Shown one piece after another: positions 11,851-25,884 of a stretch of 64,000 nucleotides of DNA; position 1 is the first letter of the stretch, and every line of letters begins with the position of its first letter. The stretch comes from Macrotis lagotis. Taxonomy: Eukaryota > Chordata > Mammalia > Peramelemorphia > Peramelidae. Both the position numbers and the translations under genes were made by a program. The stretch spans positions 459,946,594 to 460,010,593 of the forward strand of contig NC_133666.1 in assembly GCF_037893015.1 (NCBI RefSeq), read 5' to 3'. The notes under the pieces were generated by a model. It was not told where the DNA came from. It did no database searches and worked only from the letters and a program-made list of their open reading frames with translations.

Positions 11851-12100
11851 AAGACAAGGAACAGGGACAAGCCCTTAAGCCCAAGACCCAAGTTCAAATC
11901 CAAGCTGCCCTGGTGATCCTAAGGCAAGGCTGAGAGAATTCCTAAGCGGCTGACTGATGGATGGCGTTTTCCATCACAAGTCTTTTAGAATTGTCTTTTA
12001 TTATTGTATCATCATTGGGTAATCATCGCCCAATGGTGCTTAATATGTTTAATATCAATAAAATATATTAAAATATACAATATATTAATAATTACTAATG

Positions 12101-12252
12101 GGCAGCTAGGTGGTGCAGTGGATAGAGCACCAGCCCTGGAGTCAGGAGGACCTGGGTTCAAATCCGGCCTCAGACAGTTAATAGCTACCTAGCCATGTGG
12201 CCTTGGGCAAGCCACTTAACCCCATTGCCTGGCAAAAAACCTAAAAAAAAAA
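12101..12252 (+). mobile_element. Short SINE (WSINE1-like) with target-site duplication
   Basis: Full-length forward copy from GGCAGCTAGGTGGTGCAGTG to a poly(A) tail. Flanked by TACTAATG at 12093-12100 and 12253-12260. Lies immediately upstream of the CpG island. Confidence 0.93.
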
Positions 12253-12269
12253 TACTAATGAAAGAGGAA

Positions 12270-13560
12270 TGCCCAGCCGCTCGGGAGGACGCGGGTGGGG
12301 GCTACTGGAGGGGGCCCCCCCCCGGCCCCGCCCGTGGAAAGAAGACTTCCAGCTTTCCCAAAGCAATGAGAGCCAGGCCAGGGAGGGCAAACTATTCATG
12401 AAAACTCCCCTTCCTTCCATAGCGCTTCCTTTTCTAGGGGAAAAAAAGAGAGTTTAAAGGACGGTTACTAATGAATTGATAAAGTACTGTTAATCATGGA
12501 GATGTACAACAAGGGTGTCCGGTGTCCGAAGGCCGGCGGAGGCTTTCCTGCGGACGCGGGGCCTGCAGCTCCGGCCTAGGAGGCCCAAGGCGGGCGGGAA
12601 GGCTGCCGAGCGCCTGCGCAGGAGCAGCTCTGAGGTCATCGCACCAGGGGATCACGTGTGTCTCCGTGCAGCCTCTCTCTTCACTTCCCTACAAGGACAA
12701 AGACTGCGGAGCCTCGCCTCTTCTCGAGCCTGGAATGTGAGCTGAGGCCGGGGCCTGGGGCCGGACGCGACCATCGTGCCGTAGGAGAGGGGAGACCAGG
12801 AACTAAATCGTAACGGCTAACCCCGAGCAACCAAAGAATGCCGTTTAGAAGGGATGCCACGGAGCACGCTCATTCGCTACTAGGCGGAGTGTGCCGTGCT
12901 CGTGGCTTTCTGCAGTCCGCCGGTTGTCTTTTGAGCTCCATGCTGCCTCCCCACCCCTCCCTTTTTGCATGACAAGGGCCCCGCTACGCGACTGAAGATG
13001 GAGCCGGCCCCGACTTCCTTCCGGTCGGTGAGTCGGCCGGAAGTGCCGAGCGCGGGCGCTGCTTCCTGGGCCGCCGGGAGCTGGGGGCCGAGTCGCGTCG
13101 AGGCCGCCGCCGCCTCCTGCTGTCCCGCGGTGCTCCGAGGCGCGTCGCCGTTTCTCCGTCGTGCCCGGTCCTGTGCCGCCGCAGGTGAGTGGCCTCCGGC
13201 CGAAGGGGAAGCTGGGCGCGCCCCCCCAGACTGGCCGCCGGGGGGCTTCGGAGGTCTCCTCCCGGCCTCTTGGCGCGACCCCCCAGCTCCCTGGGCGTGA
13301 CCTGGGGGGGGGCTGGGAACTCTTCTCAAACTCCGGAAGAGGGAAACTTCACGGAAGCCTTTTTTCCCCACTTTGGAATTTTGTGCTTTTACAAACGTTC
13401 TGAGGAGGGGTCTGCGTGTCAAAGGGCAGAGGTCGGGAGGGGGCTGGCGCTCGAGACCACCGGAAGCCGCGTCCGCCTTCGGGCCCCGGCGGGCCTTCGC
13501 GGGCTGGTGTGTGAGGGCGATCCGCGGGCGGCCACCGCCGCTCCCCGCACATGTGCATGC
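12270..13560. promoter_or_regulatory. CpG island at the MYL12A promoter
   Basis: GC-rich, CpG-dense block in otherwise AT-rich DNA, ending at the first-exon donor and just beyond. By eye it holds an NRF1-like GCCTGCGCAGG (12612-12622), a CACGTG E box (12653-12658), a YY1-like AAGATGG (12995-13001) and an ETS-type CCGGAAGTG (13037-13045). No TATA box is evident, as usual for a housekeeping promoter. Long GC-driven open frames on both strands here are not protein-like. Confidence 0.85.
13060..13184 (+). other. MYL12A: MYL12A non-coding exon 1 (5' boundary uncertain)
   Basis: The 3' boundary is placed at a consensus donor, CAG|GTGAGTGG (GT at 13185-13186). The corresponding MYL12B island has GG|GTGAGTGGC. 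Human MYL12 genes also begin with an untranslated first exon. The transcription start is inferred to lie within roughly 13040-13090 but cannot be fixed from sequence. Confidence 0.65.
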
Positions 13561-13720
13561 ATATGCATACACACACGTACATGTACATACATATATACAC
13601 ATGCGTGTATATTTGTTATACGTATATGTTACATGTGTGCATATATGTGTTATATATGTATTTCTATGTGTTGTATGTGTATATATATATACACATATAA
13701 TTGCTATATAATATATAATA
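13547..13720. repeat. Alternating purine/pyrimidine tract
   Basis: Mixed CA/TG/TA/GC dinucleotides (ACATGTGCATGCATATGCAT type) alternate purine and pyrimidine over about 170 bp with few breaks. Lies in intron 1 directly after the CpG island. Confidence 0.85.
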
Positions 13721-13724
13721 ATAA

Positions 13725-14620
13725 GTTGAACTGAACACCGGTCTGTCAGAAATCGCAGACCCACCGCAACATTTTAAATTGCTGCGTGGAGCCCATCTCT
13801 GGACCATAGACCAAAGTCAGTCATATTTTTGTGATAAAGAAGCATTTATAAATAAATACATAGATGCTAAAACTGAGAGGGGGGAGAGAGAGAGAGATTA
13901 AAAATTAGCCTGGAGTTCCTTACGTTTTTTAAAAGGCTATTAAGTTGAAGGACCCTTCTCTCAAGAGATACATAAGGAATAGGGTAAAACTGCAAGAGAA
14001 CGGGGATTGTCCTCAGTCTGTGAGATTTAAACGAGACTCGGGGTTGAAATGAAGCTTTTTACTTTCAGCCTCCCAACTACTTAAGAGAAACTTCCCCCTG
14101 GTGGGGTGTGGCAGCCCTAACTGATCCTGCTTTCAAAACAGGAAGTTAAAGGAGAGTAGAGAAACCAAGCAGGCATTTAACTTTTGGAAAGTGGGACTTA
14201 AAAAAAACACTGGTTTTGTGAAATTATTAGACTAGTCAGCAATAAAGAAATATGCAGACTAGTTTGAAATTTGCTAGTTTAAAAATAAACTGTCTCCTAG
14301 TATATTGGACACTTTTTGTTACGCTACAAATTAAGTTTCTTATTTTCCAGCATATTAGTTATAGAAATGAAATCGCCTGTGATTACTTGAATTGTTCAGA
14401 TAGATCGATGCCCTGCAGCTTGTTGGACTCCAGGTCCTCTGACATCCAGAGGAGTGTCATGAAGTCTTTAAGATTTAGAGATTGGAGATATGGAGTCCAG
14501 ATCGCTCATTTTATAGATCAGAGAGGTTTGTTGATTTGCCCAGGATTCAACACAGATTGAAATTTGATTCAGATACAGCACCTCAATCAAAGCCAGTGTC
14601 TTTACTACACAATGCCAACA
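13725..14620. other. MYL12A intron 1, nothing recognised
   Basis: No supported ORF, RNA or repeat apart from a short GA run near 13880-13897. Confidence 0.4.
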
Positions 14621-14622
14621 TT

Positions 14623-14790
14623 TCTTTTTTTTTTTTTAAGTTTTATTTGAGTTTTACAATTTTTCCTCTATAATCTTACTTCCCTCTCCCCACCCCCCAT
14701 AGAAGGCAATTTGCCTGTCTTTACATTCTTTCCATGGTATACATTGATCCAAATTGAATGTGATGAGAGAAATCATATCCTTAAAGAGGA
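14623..14790 (-). mobile_element. L1 3'UTR fragment
   Basis: Reverse-strand L1 end: poly(T), GAGTTTTACAATTTTTCCTC, AATTTGCCTGTCTTTACATT, then GAATGTGATGAGAGAAATC. Same 3' end as the 49.6-52.5 kb L1. Confidence 0.85.
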
Positions 14791-15107
14791 AACACCAGCC
14801 TTTCTTTGAAATAGTTTTTATCTAGTGACTCCCAATTTTCTCATTTCAGATTTGAAAATTTGATCAATTGCCATTTTAAATTAGTCTCTGTTATATAAAT
14901 TAACCTTGAGAGATTATTTTCACTAGCATCCCTTGCCTTTGTGGGAGGGCAACATTTGGAATGCCCTGGGTTAGGGGAGAAACTTGTAAAGGTTCCCCTA
15001 ATCTTACTGCTTCTAGTTATACCTAATCTAGACTATTTCCATAAAATCTCTTCTTTAAAATTGTACTAAATTAAGCTGTATGAATTGTATGTAACATTTT
15101 CAAAATT

Positions 15108-15395
15108 TGGAGAAGCTAGGAGGTACAGTGGATAGAGCACTAGACTTGAAGTCCAAGATCACCTGAGTTCAAATTCTAGCTTAAAGACACATGATAATTG
15201 TATGACCCTAGGCATGTCACTTAACCTCTTTTTGCCTCATTTTCTTCGCCTGTGAAATGGGCATGGTAATGGTACCTTCTTCCCAGGATTATTATGAGAA
15301 TCAAATGTAATCATTGTTAAAGGACTTCTTAGTATAATAAGTACCTGGCACATAGTAAACACTATTTAAATATTAGTTGTTATTATTCAGCTTTC
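15108..15395 (+). mobile_element. CORE-SINE (MIR-like), full length
   Basis: A tRNA head (CAGTGGATAGAGCACTAGAC, GAGTTCAAATTC), a CORE (TGTGAAATGGGCATGGTAAT) and an L2-like tail (TACCTGGCACATAGTAAACA). Confidence 0.8.
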
Positions 15396-15564
15396 TGGTT
15401 GTTTTTAATTAGCCTTTCATTCTTCTTGACTTTTTAAAGCCTAAGTATGACTTCATACCCAAGCAATTCTTTATTTGAAAGCTGTGGCTTGTTGAACTTC
15501 CCATCCCATCCCACCAATGCTTGCAGATTATATGAGGCCTTTACAACTGTATTTACAAATAAAG

Positions 15565-15810
15565 GAGCAACTAGGTGGTAGATTGGATAAAGCATAGAGC
15601 CTGGAGTCCAAAAGACCTGAGTTCTAACTCATTCTTAGATATTTATTAGATGTGTGACCCTGGGCAAGTCACTTCACCTGTTTGTCTGATTTCTCATTTG
15701 TAAGCTGGGATACCTGTCTCAAAAGGGGTAGTATGAGGGTCAGTTGAGATAATATTTAGCACATTATCTGGCATGTTAGCTGTTACTAATAACTTACTCT
15801 AACATAATCT
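15565..15810 (+). mobile_element. CORE-SINE (MIR-like)
   Basis: GGAGCAACTAGGTGGTAGAT head, CCTGGGCAAGTCACTTCACC, then a CORE segment and a degenerate tail. Confidence 0.75.
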
Positions 15811-15814
15811 AATT

Positions 15815-17220
15815 TATACTTGCTTGATGAAAAGTTTATTTAGTTTAACTTACTCAGAGTTACACTAATGTAAAAGTAGCAGGAAAATCCCAGAGATAGA
15901 CTGGATTTTAAAATGAAATTCAGAGGGATGGAAGAGAGACAATTGATCTGAGCTTTTCAACTTGATAGCAGAGACATTTACAAGTTATTTACTTTGTTGA
16001 AAGTTTTTAATATAGGGCTCTTATTGACATGACAAGGGATCATAAATTATAGAGGCAGTGAAAGAAAACAGTTCTTGTCAGTAGTCTCCTTTTCTTTTTC
16101 CTTTTTTCTTTTTTTCCTTTTTCACATATGTACACCACTAAAATACCTTTGGAGAAAAATGTTTACTTATATATCTATCTCTCTATCTAAATTTATTTTC
16201 CAAAATTTTTTCTTGGAGCTCCAAAAAAGTTAAACTGAAGTTAGGTGTTGAGAATTTCAATATCAAGTGTACTTATTTGGATGTGAGCATAAAAAATAAC
16301 ATTCCAAATTCACATACAGATAGCTTTTTCTGAATTTTTAAAATTTTTGTCTTATCCATGCAATTCTGTCCTAATATGACAAGGAGAACATTTATTCTTT
16401 TATTATGCCAGTAGAAATCCTAGCTGACCTTTAAGATTTACACAAGAAGTAAGAATAGTAGGCATTCTGCTTTTGGAATTACTGGTTATTGGATGTAGTC
16501 AAACATTAGCTAAAAAGAGTTTAGAGCAAAAGACTTTATATAGAATGAATCCAATGAATCCAAGAGGTTAAGTGAGTTAATGCAAGTTTGAATTGCTAGC
16601 TTGTAGTAGAAATGAGACCAATAACATCACTATACCAGAATACAGTACTGTCTCTTTCAACTCTGAAATATTTTGTATTTCAGTTCAAGCCCTTCTACCA
16701 TAAAGCTTTCTTTACTGGTTCAAGTTAACTTATGTCTCTTCTAAACCAAGTACCATTCATTTGACAATAAAGCATGTGATATCGCTTGTGTTTTTGTCAA
16801 CTCTAAATTTTTGACATAATTTGACATGATTAATAAAATAATGCAAAATTAGCATTCTTACATCTTTGTTTTCACTAGTTGTATGGTAAATTTCTTGATT
16901 CTAAGACTGTCTTAGTTGTGTTGTAATTGTATATAAAATCTGAATGAGAATTCAGTGGGAGGTCAAAAAAAAGCCTTTTCATGTGAAATTTGCTCATTTT
17001 TGACATTTTCCCTTATCATTAGTTCTTTAAGTAACAGGCCAAAATAAAGGAATTGAGTAAAAACTTACTTTTCCATTATGATTAGTAGCAAGTTGTATTC
17101 TACCAAAATTGGCCACATTTAAAAGACATACATAAAAGATCACTCAATTTTGAGAAGTCTTTTGATTTTAGGTTTTGATCATTTTTAGCATTATTTAAAA
17201 ATAGGTTTTAGTTTTAAATT
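15815..17220. other. MYL12A intron 1, nothing recognised
   Basis: AT-rich intronic DNA with no supported feature. Confidence 0.4.
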
Positions 17221-17221
17221 A

Positions 17222-17385
17222 GGCGTGCTAGGTAGTACAGTGGATAGAGTGCCTGGGCAAGTCATTTAATCTCATTTTCTTCATCTGCAAAATGAGTTAA
17301 CAGCACCTACTTCTGAGGACTATTGGGAGGATCGAGTGAGAAAATAATTGGCAAGTGTCTGTGTCTGGTAGCGTAGTTTTAGGGT
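17222..17385 (+). mobile_element. CORE-SINE, internally deleted
   Basis: The GCTAGGTAGTACAGTGGATA head joins directly to CCTGGGCAAGTCATTTAATC and the CORE, so the B-box region is missing. Confidence 0.7.
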
Positions 17386-17389
17386 TTTG

Positions 17390-20217
17390 TTGTGATGAAT
17401 AAAGCTAGTATTCTTTGTGACTGAATATTTCATAAATGTTTCTCTTAGAAAATACAAATGAAATCCTTTGGGTGCATACCCTAATGAAATATGTGGCTCA
17501 TTCCAGTGGACTGATAATAGATTGTATATCTCTTGTCAGGGCAGCACCTAACAAAATTCAGGAATTTAGCAATGGCATCAGAACACTTTTTGGTCTATAA
17601 AGAATGCTGTGCATGCTTTTAAAAATCATGATGGTTATGAATTAAATAGACAACTGTATCTTGGAATTATTTGAGGGACCCCTGAAAACTTCAAATGAGC
17701 AAAATTAAGAGATAAATATTGTTCTAGTATAGAAGAGTTTAAGAAAAATTTAGAATAAATACTGGCTGAAAATACATTCAATTATAAATTCTTTCAGCAG
17801 ATTAGGGACAATTAGAGGTCTGGGAGTGAGTAATGGATAAATTTAGCACTTAGCTTTTGAGCCTGCCATAGCAAATACCATACTTTACCACACTGACCCT
17901 TGGTATGTGTGGTGTTTTGTTTTAGGCATTTTTTGTGTTAAGACTCTAAAATGACAACTAAGAAAGCAATGAGATCATATATTTATGAATGCAGTAATGA
18001 AACTGTAATAGGGAATGTAACTAACCAAAAAGAGAGGAATAATTGATGTCAGTCATGGGAGCCATCTGTTCAAAGCTAATGTGATAAATAAAAATTTTTA
18101 ACTGCTATGCTAAACACTTCATTTATAGAAGGAAATTTATGGCACGGAGATCTAGGTGATAGTTCATTCTTTGGAGTCCAGGGATATATTTTTAGTACAG
18201 AGGATAGTGTTTTTCTGTGTCATAGATGAATGTTGTATATGGAACGTAAGTTTTAAAATTGTTAAACTGGTCAGTGGATGAAATCAGTAGGGGCTATTTG
18301 TAGATCTAGTTAGAAGAATATAACTCATTACAGAGTCCCGTTCTTTTTAGCTGGAACTTTTGCAGATTACTAGCCGGATCTCAGCTCAGCCATGGTATAG
18401 TAAAATATTTTATTGTGAAATGGTTATGGGGCTTGTATTAATTATACAAGCCAATTTTAGGTCTTTGAGAGGCCAAATATCTTAAAGGAATTATTGCCTT
18501 TGTTGCTAAAGGGACAAGCATTTATATATTTATTTTATTCCTGGTCACTTAAATTTTATAATATTTCATATTGTATTTCAGTTAAAATGGTAATGGTTTT
18601 CATATCTATCTTTACTAACAATTTGTGTAAGATTTCTTTTACCATGTGTACATTTGTATTATTTATTTTTTAATCAACTTCATAGCTAAATTTTCTTAAG
18701 TGATTTCTGGTACCTGAATTGTCAATTCAGGCTTAAGGGTATTTGGCAGTAAGAAGTACTGGGTGAAAAACTCTATTACCATAGTTCTGTTTCACTGTTA
18801 CTCTATTCCCTTTCCTTTCTACTTGGCTATAAAGCTTAACTAGATGAGAGAAAGGTGGGGGGGGGGAGAATGCTATGAAGAGATGGGAAGAACACATTAT
18901 GATAATTATTGTAATTACTACCACTCTGTGTTCTGTGAAAGCTTAACTTTCAAAGTGTAAACCTGGCACTGATTCCCTATGGTTAGGTAACAGATTTCTT
19001 CACATCCATTATACACATTTCATTTCTTGAGTTTATCTTACTGACAGTTGGGTTTTTTTTTAAATTCAGGAAGTTTGGGATGTCAGTTGTTCACAGTTCA
19101 CAGTTGTGCTGTACATGTCATGTATATCTCAACAGGTTGCTGTCAGCTTTGAAATTACCAGTTTGGTGGTTTGAGTTATACAGAGGTGCTGGCCTTTTGG
19201 AACCTAAGAGGTCCTAGTCAAAATAAAACAACTTTACCCTGCCCCCCCAGTTCTTTAATATTTCTATTCAAGCTTTTGCATTCCAAATTTTATCCCTCCC
19301 CTCTCTAAGGGTGGTATGCAATCAAATATAAATTATACATGATGTACAATTATGTAAAACATATCTATAGTTGTCATTGAAAAAAAACTTCCTTAAATAT
19401 TGATTGACTGGTCTCAAAAAACATGAGTTATGGTTTCTCCCTTAGCACAAATACATAACTCAGAATAAGTGTAAAGATTGTAGGAAAAGGGAGCCTTAAT
19501 TATAGTAACTTCAAATAAGACTGTCTTGCTAATCAAGGCATAAATATAAATAAATAGTTTTCACGTTCATAATTTTTTAGAAGTTCCTTATTTGTCACAT
19601 ACTGCATCCTGCTCACCTGCCACCAGATTCTGCTTCATTGCCCTTTCCTTAGAATAATGGTGTTTAAAAAAGGTCATAGGAACATAAATTTAGAACTGGA
19701 AGTGACCAGACACCATCTAATCCAACTCTGTTTTTCTCGCCCCCACCCTCCTTTCTGGGACAAGTTCTGTGTCATTAAAGGGGCTGTGCAATAACCTGAA
19801 GGTAGTGATCCAGCCAGTTAACCCTCCTGTTTTATTCTGCAGTGAACAGTGTACTTGTTCATTTATGAAGGAGAGTGTATGATAATATGTATAAATTTTT
19901 AAAAGATGGACAGTTATGTGGTGAAAGATTACAGGTGGGGTTACTCACATATCCCTCTCATGTTTGGAAGGCCTTATCTTTTCTTTCCTTCTCTGCCCCC
20001 CCCCCTTGAAATTTATGGGAAAATATGGACAAAGGTCATACAGAATGGGTGGGGATGAATGGATTGTAGTCTTCATTACTGGAGAAAATATCCAAAATCA
20101 ATGAGATCACATTTGAGTCTTGATGAACATACCAGCAATGTATCTCAACTTTTAAAATACTTTTGAGTTGTGTTTTTGTATTTTAAATTTTTTAAAAAAT
20201 TTCTCTTTCCTCTCTAG
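17390..20217. other. MYL12A intron 1, repeat-poor
   Basis: No clear SINE or LINE. A weak MIR-like phrase lies near 19690-19740. The stretch ends in the pyrimidine tract and AG (20216-20217) of the exon 2 acceptor. Confidence 0.5.
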
Positions 20218-22428
<2,211 letters not shown>

Positions 22429-22755
22429 AAGAAAATGTTAAATTCATGCCAACAGTTTTTATTTTCACTTTGTTTATTTCTGAGACTTTCCGATAGAACC
22501 TGTTTGCATGCACTCAGCTTTACAGCTTTTTGCCTCAAGTATTTATTCCAAGCCATTTGGGGCACACTTGCACCTCTGTAATCAGACTGGAAAAAAAAGG
22601 GTAATTACTTTTTTTAAGCTGAAGTAAAATAGAATTGGAGAAATGATCATTGACTTGTGAAAACCTAAAGGGAAAATATCTCAAATTTCTGGTTTAGCTG
22701 GATTTTTTACACTTTTTGTAATAATTTTAAAATAAAGGTTGTGAACGACAAATTT
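22429..22755 (+). other. MYL12A: MYL12A 3'UTR
   Basis: Runs from the stop to just past AATAAA at 22731-22736. Three blocks align with the MYL12B 3'UTR: about 22489-22550, TGTAATCAGACTGGA at 22577-22591, and about 22655-22711. The exact cleavage site is not visible. Confidence 0.8.
22731..22736 (+). terminator. MYL12A poly(A) signal AATAAA
   Basis: Canonical hexamer about 300 nt after the stop, followed by GGTTGTGAACG. The MYL12B 3'UTR has a homologous AATAAAGATTATG. Confidence 0.85.
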
Positions 22756-22759
22756 CCAC

Positions 22760-23940
22760 TAAATACAGCTATTAGGTGAATGTTTTAAAATCTAAATTGA
22801 CCAAACACTAAGTTATTGCTTATACATGAATCAGGTATTTCTTCCTCAGGAAGAGTTGTTAACTCCTCTATTTTTTATTCTTGTGTTAGATTAAAAACAT
22901 TTCTGAGATGGAAGTATTTGTTTAAAACTTTTCAGCTCAACAAAAACTCATCAGTTGATAGCAGTTTGGACATTTATTGCAATTCAGTGCTTCCAGAGAC
23001 CATAGATGAAAAAAAATGGGAGTTAATTTATCTGTTTTCTCACCATCTCCAGCTTTCTATCTACCTCCACCATTTTTGAATTCCCAAGTGCCTTTTAGCA
23101 TCCTGGACACTGAATACCTAATTGTTGAACCAAAAGTCAAATGAGTGCCATGGTACCATAACCTCATTTAAACAGGTTTCCTTTGCTCTCTTCTAATTTT
23201 GATTTACAATTGCATTGTTAATTTGTAGTACTTGGGTAGTTATAATCTTAACTAGGCTAGGCTTTTCTATTTTGAATTTTTTGAATACTGCTTAAGTACG
23301 TGAAAGCACATGATAATTTCATGTTTAATTCCAAATTTATAAGAATTTTTATTATAATAGTTGCCTAAATTTGGAAAATTATTTCAGAAGAGAGGTGATT
23401 CCCAAGTGCCTTAACATTGGAATTTCATCCTTTTTTTTATTGTTTATGGCTCTTAGATTTCTTAAGAGGAATTTCCTTATCTTCATAAAGTATCTGTGCC
23501 TTTTATGTGGAAAGTCTTTAAAGGTGTGTTATATTTTTATCTAATACTGCACAAGACATTGCACTGAATTATGTAATGAATCCTAGACTTTACATGGTCC
23601 CTTCTTCATCTCTACTGCACTGAGGAAAATACATATCCCTTAGTAAAAAGTTATAAAAAAGTTACTTTTAGCTTGGCATATTGCAAGGTATAGCATGATC
23701 CTGTACAAGTGTTGCTTAAAATAAAACATAGTTTGTTTTTAGGGATACTGCTTCATAATTGAATTTGACTTGTTATATAATACTACAGTTATGCTCTATT
23801 TAAGCACAATTATTTGTTTTTTGGTAAAATGAGGATTCTTTAAAGACAGTGAGTTTAAAGCAAACAAATCTCTGTAGACTCATAAGTTTTACTTTAAATT
23901 TTTGAAGTCATGAAATAAATATATCTATTTGAAGAAATGA
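22760..23940. other. Intergenic spacer, nothing recognised
   Basis: AT-rich 3' flank of MYL12A. No supported gene or clear repeat. The open frame at 22816-23079 has no recognisable protein features. Confidence 0.45.
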
Positions 23941-24233
23941 GCCTGGGTGTTGTGGTGCACACCTGTACTCTGCTCCTGAAGGAGGCTGAGGCATGTAAGT
24001 CCTTTAAGCCTGAAAGTTCTAAGCTATAGTAGAGTAGAAATGGATCAGATGGTGTTCACCACCAATGTGGGGAGCCTTTGGGAGCACACCTGGTGCCTAA
24101 GGAGGAGTGAACCAACCTGGTTAACCCTCCCCTGCCAATCATTAATTGCCCATAAGAGGCTGCTACACTTGTAGTCCATTAAAATAAAAATACAGAGTCC
24201 CAGTCTTTTCCTGTCCCAAACAAAAAAAAAATA
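23941..24233 (+). pseudogene. 7SL (SRP) RNA retrocopy
   Basis: Collinear with almost the whole of signal-recognition-particle 7SL RNA. The 5' end GCCTGGGTGTTGTGGTGC resembles the 7SL Alu-domain start. GGAGGCTGAGGC at 23981-23992 is the Alu-domain hallmark. GCCTAAGGAGGAGTGAACC at 24095-24113 differs by one base from the S-domain text of human 7SL as I recall it. The 3' end CAGAGTCCCAGTCTTTTCCT gives way to an A-rich tail. The S domain rules out an Alu/B1-type SINE. Numerous substitutions and the A tail suggest an old processed pseudogene. No clear target-site duplication is visible. Confidence 0.85.
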
Positions 24234-24239
24234 CCATTC

Positions 24240-25245
24240 TAATCTCCATAGTATCAAGAACATGTATGACCTGGATATTTTTTCCTATCTCCATTCTCCA
24301 AGTCTTTGATGGAAGTAGGGTCCTTTACTTGCCTCAGTATTCTTGTTTTTCACTTAATTTGAATATTGTGTAAGTATAACAAAGTTCTATCAAGCACAAA
24401 TTGGATAAAAACCATGGTAATTCTAATCAAGATTAATCAGGTTTGGACAAGTTCATAATTTCTTTATAGATAAATATTTTTGAGCCATATCACCATCTCT
24501 TGGTGAAACACTCAGGATTGTGCGAAGTAGGGAGTTGAAGGACTAACTTGTAAGATTTTGCTGTCAGTATATATATAATCAGTGTTCTGCTTGGTAAAAG
24601 GTCAGTGCTTAATAAACATTTCTGGAATCTCTGCTTATAAAATCCAGAGCCAATAAAGTATATGTATTTAAGTGGAGGATGTTAAAGAATGGTCTCATTA
24701 AAAAAAGATCACCTCCCTTACAAAACCAGTAGCACCTGCTTTGTTTGGTAAATCTCCTGAAGACCAATAGCAGTATTAGTCTTTATAAGAAGGGGTGGGA
24801 TGGGAAGTTTGTGTGTGGGGGTAAATATACCAGCTTTATCTTTTGTCCCTGGCAAAAGTTCAGTGATTTCCAATTCCAAAAACATACAGAACTAAACCTT
24901 TGGTTTAGCAACAGTGATCACTGATGAAATAGCTCCAAATTCAGCAATCACAATTATCATAGAGAAATTGATTTGACAGACAACTAACAGATTTCTTGGT
25001 AGACTCCAAACCCTCTTTAACAACAATCTCCAGTTGAAAGTTAGTATCAACTTTAAAATTTTATTGGAATAGACAAACTTTATTTTTAATGAGGTACCAA
25101 ACATAATGAAGCTTTAAAAGGGAATTAGCCTCATCTGCCTGGCTACATAGGTAACAGCTTAGATTCTGTTCAGGGATCAACTTTTGCCTAATGTGTAGCT
25201 GGATGAGTCCTTGACACAAAAATTGGAATGGTATTAAGGATATGA
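24240..25245. other. Intergenic spacer, nothing recognised
   Basis: No supported gene or clear repeat. Confidence 0.4.
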
Positions 25246-25248
25246 AAG

Positions 25249-25561
25249 GTAGATAGGTGGCTCAGTGGATAGAAAACTGGGTCTGAAGTCAGGAGGTTGT
25301 TATCAGGAGGACAGGAGTTTGAATCCAGCTTCATATACTTGCCACTTATTAGCTACAAGTCACAACCCTGATTTCCTCGCATCCAGGGCCATCTACAGTT
25401 GTCCTGTTTCATATCTGGCCACTGGACCCAGATGGCTCTGGAGGACAAAGTGAGACTGGTTACTTTGCATAGCACCTCCTCAAATCCTAATTTATGTGCT
25501 TGTCAAGGCATCACCTCCCTCGATGTCATGGTCATCTTTGAGAAAGGACAAAAACATCAAA
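25249..25561 (+). mobile_element. Long marsupial tRNA/CORE-type SINE (Mar1-like)
   Basis: GATAGGTGGCTCAGTGGATA head, CATATCTGGCCACTGGACCC middle, CAAGGCATCACCTCCCTCGA and ATGTCATGGTCATCTTTGAG tail, A-rich end. Confidence 0.85.
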
Positions 25562-25570
25562 GGAGTAATT

Positions 25571-25776
25571 TCAGTCATTTCTGACCCCATTTGGGGTTTC
25601 CTTGGCAAAGAGTAGTCTGCCATTTGCTTCTCCAACTTATTTTACAAATGATCTGAGGCAAACAGGGTTGTGACTTGCCCAGGTTCTCACTGCTAGAACT
25701 GTCTGAGGTCAAATTTGAACTCTGGTTTCCTGACTCCAGGACTGGTGCTCTTTTCTGTTGTGCCATCTACCTGCCC
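25571..25776 (-). mobile_element. tRNA-derived SINE, TTTGCCAAGAAAACCCC-tail family
   Basis: Reverse copy: GACCCCATTTGGGGTTTCCT, TTGGCAAAGA, AACTTATTTTACAAATGATC, then GTGCCATCTACCTGCCC. Sits head to tail against the preceding SINE in the opposite orientation. Confidence 0.8.
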
Positions 25777-25816
25777 TGAGGAGTCAAGACTTAATTTTAA
25801 ATCATTTGGGAGAAGA

Positions 25817-25882
25817 AAATGGCAAAATCACAATTATCTTAGCAAAGAAAACCCTTAATGGGTCACAGAGTTGGGACTGAAT
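25817..25882 (+). repeat. SINE tail fragment, same family
   Basis: AAATGGCAAAATCACAATTA, TTAGCAAAGAAAACCC, then GGGTCACAGAGTTGGGACTG. Forward copy of the tail module only. Confidence 0.65.
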
Positions 25883-25884
25883 GT

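Noticed and set aside
12880-13764. 294-codon reverse open frame in the first CpG island
   Set aside because: Low stop density in GC-rich DNA plus a dinucleotide tract. Composition is Pro/Ala/Gly/Arg-rich, then repetitive Tyr/Thr/Cys, with no domain; several competing frames overlap.
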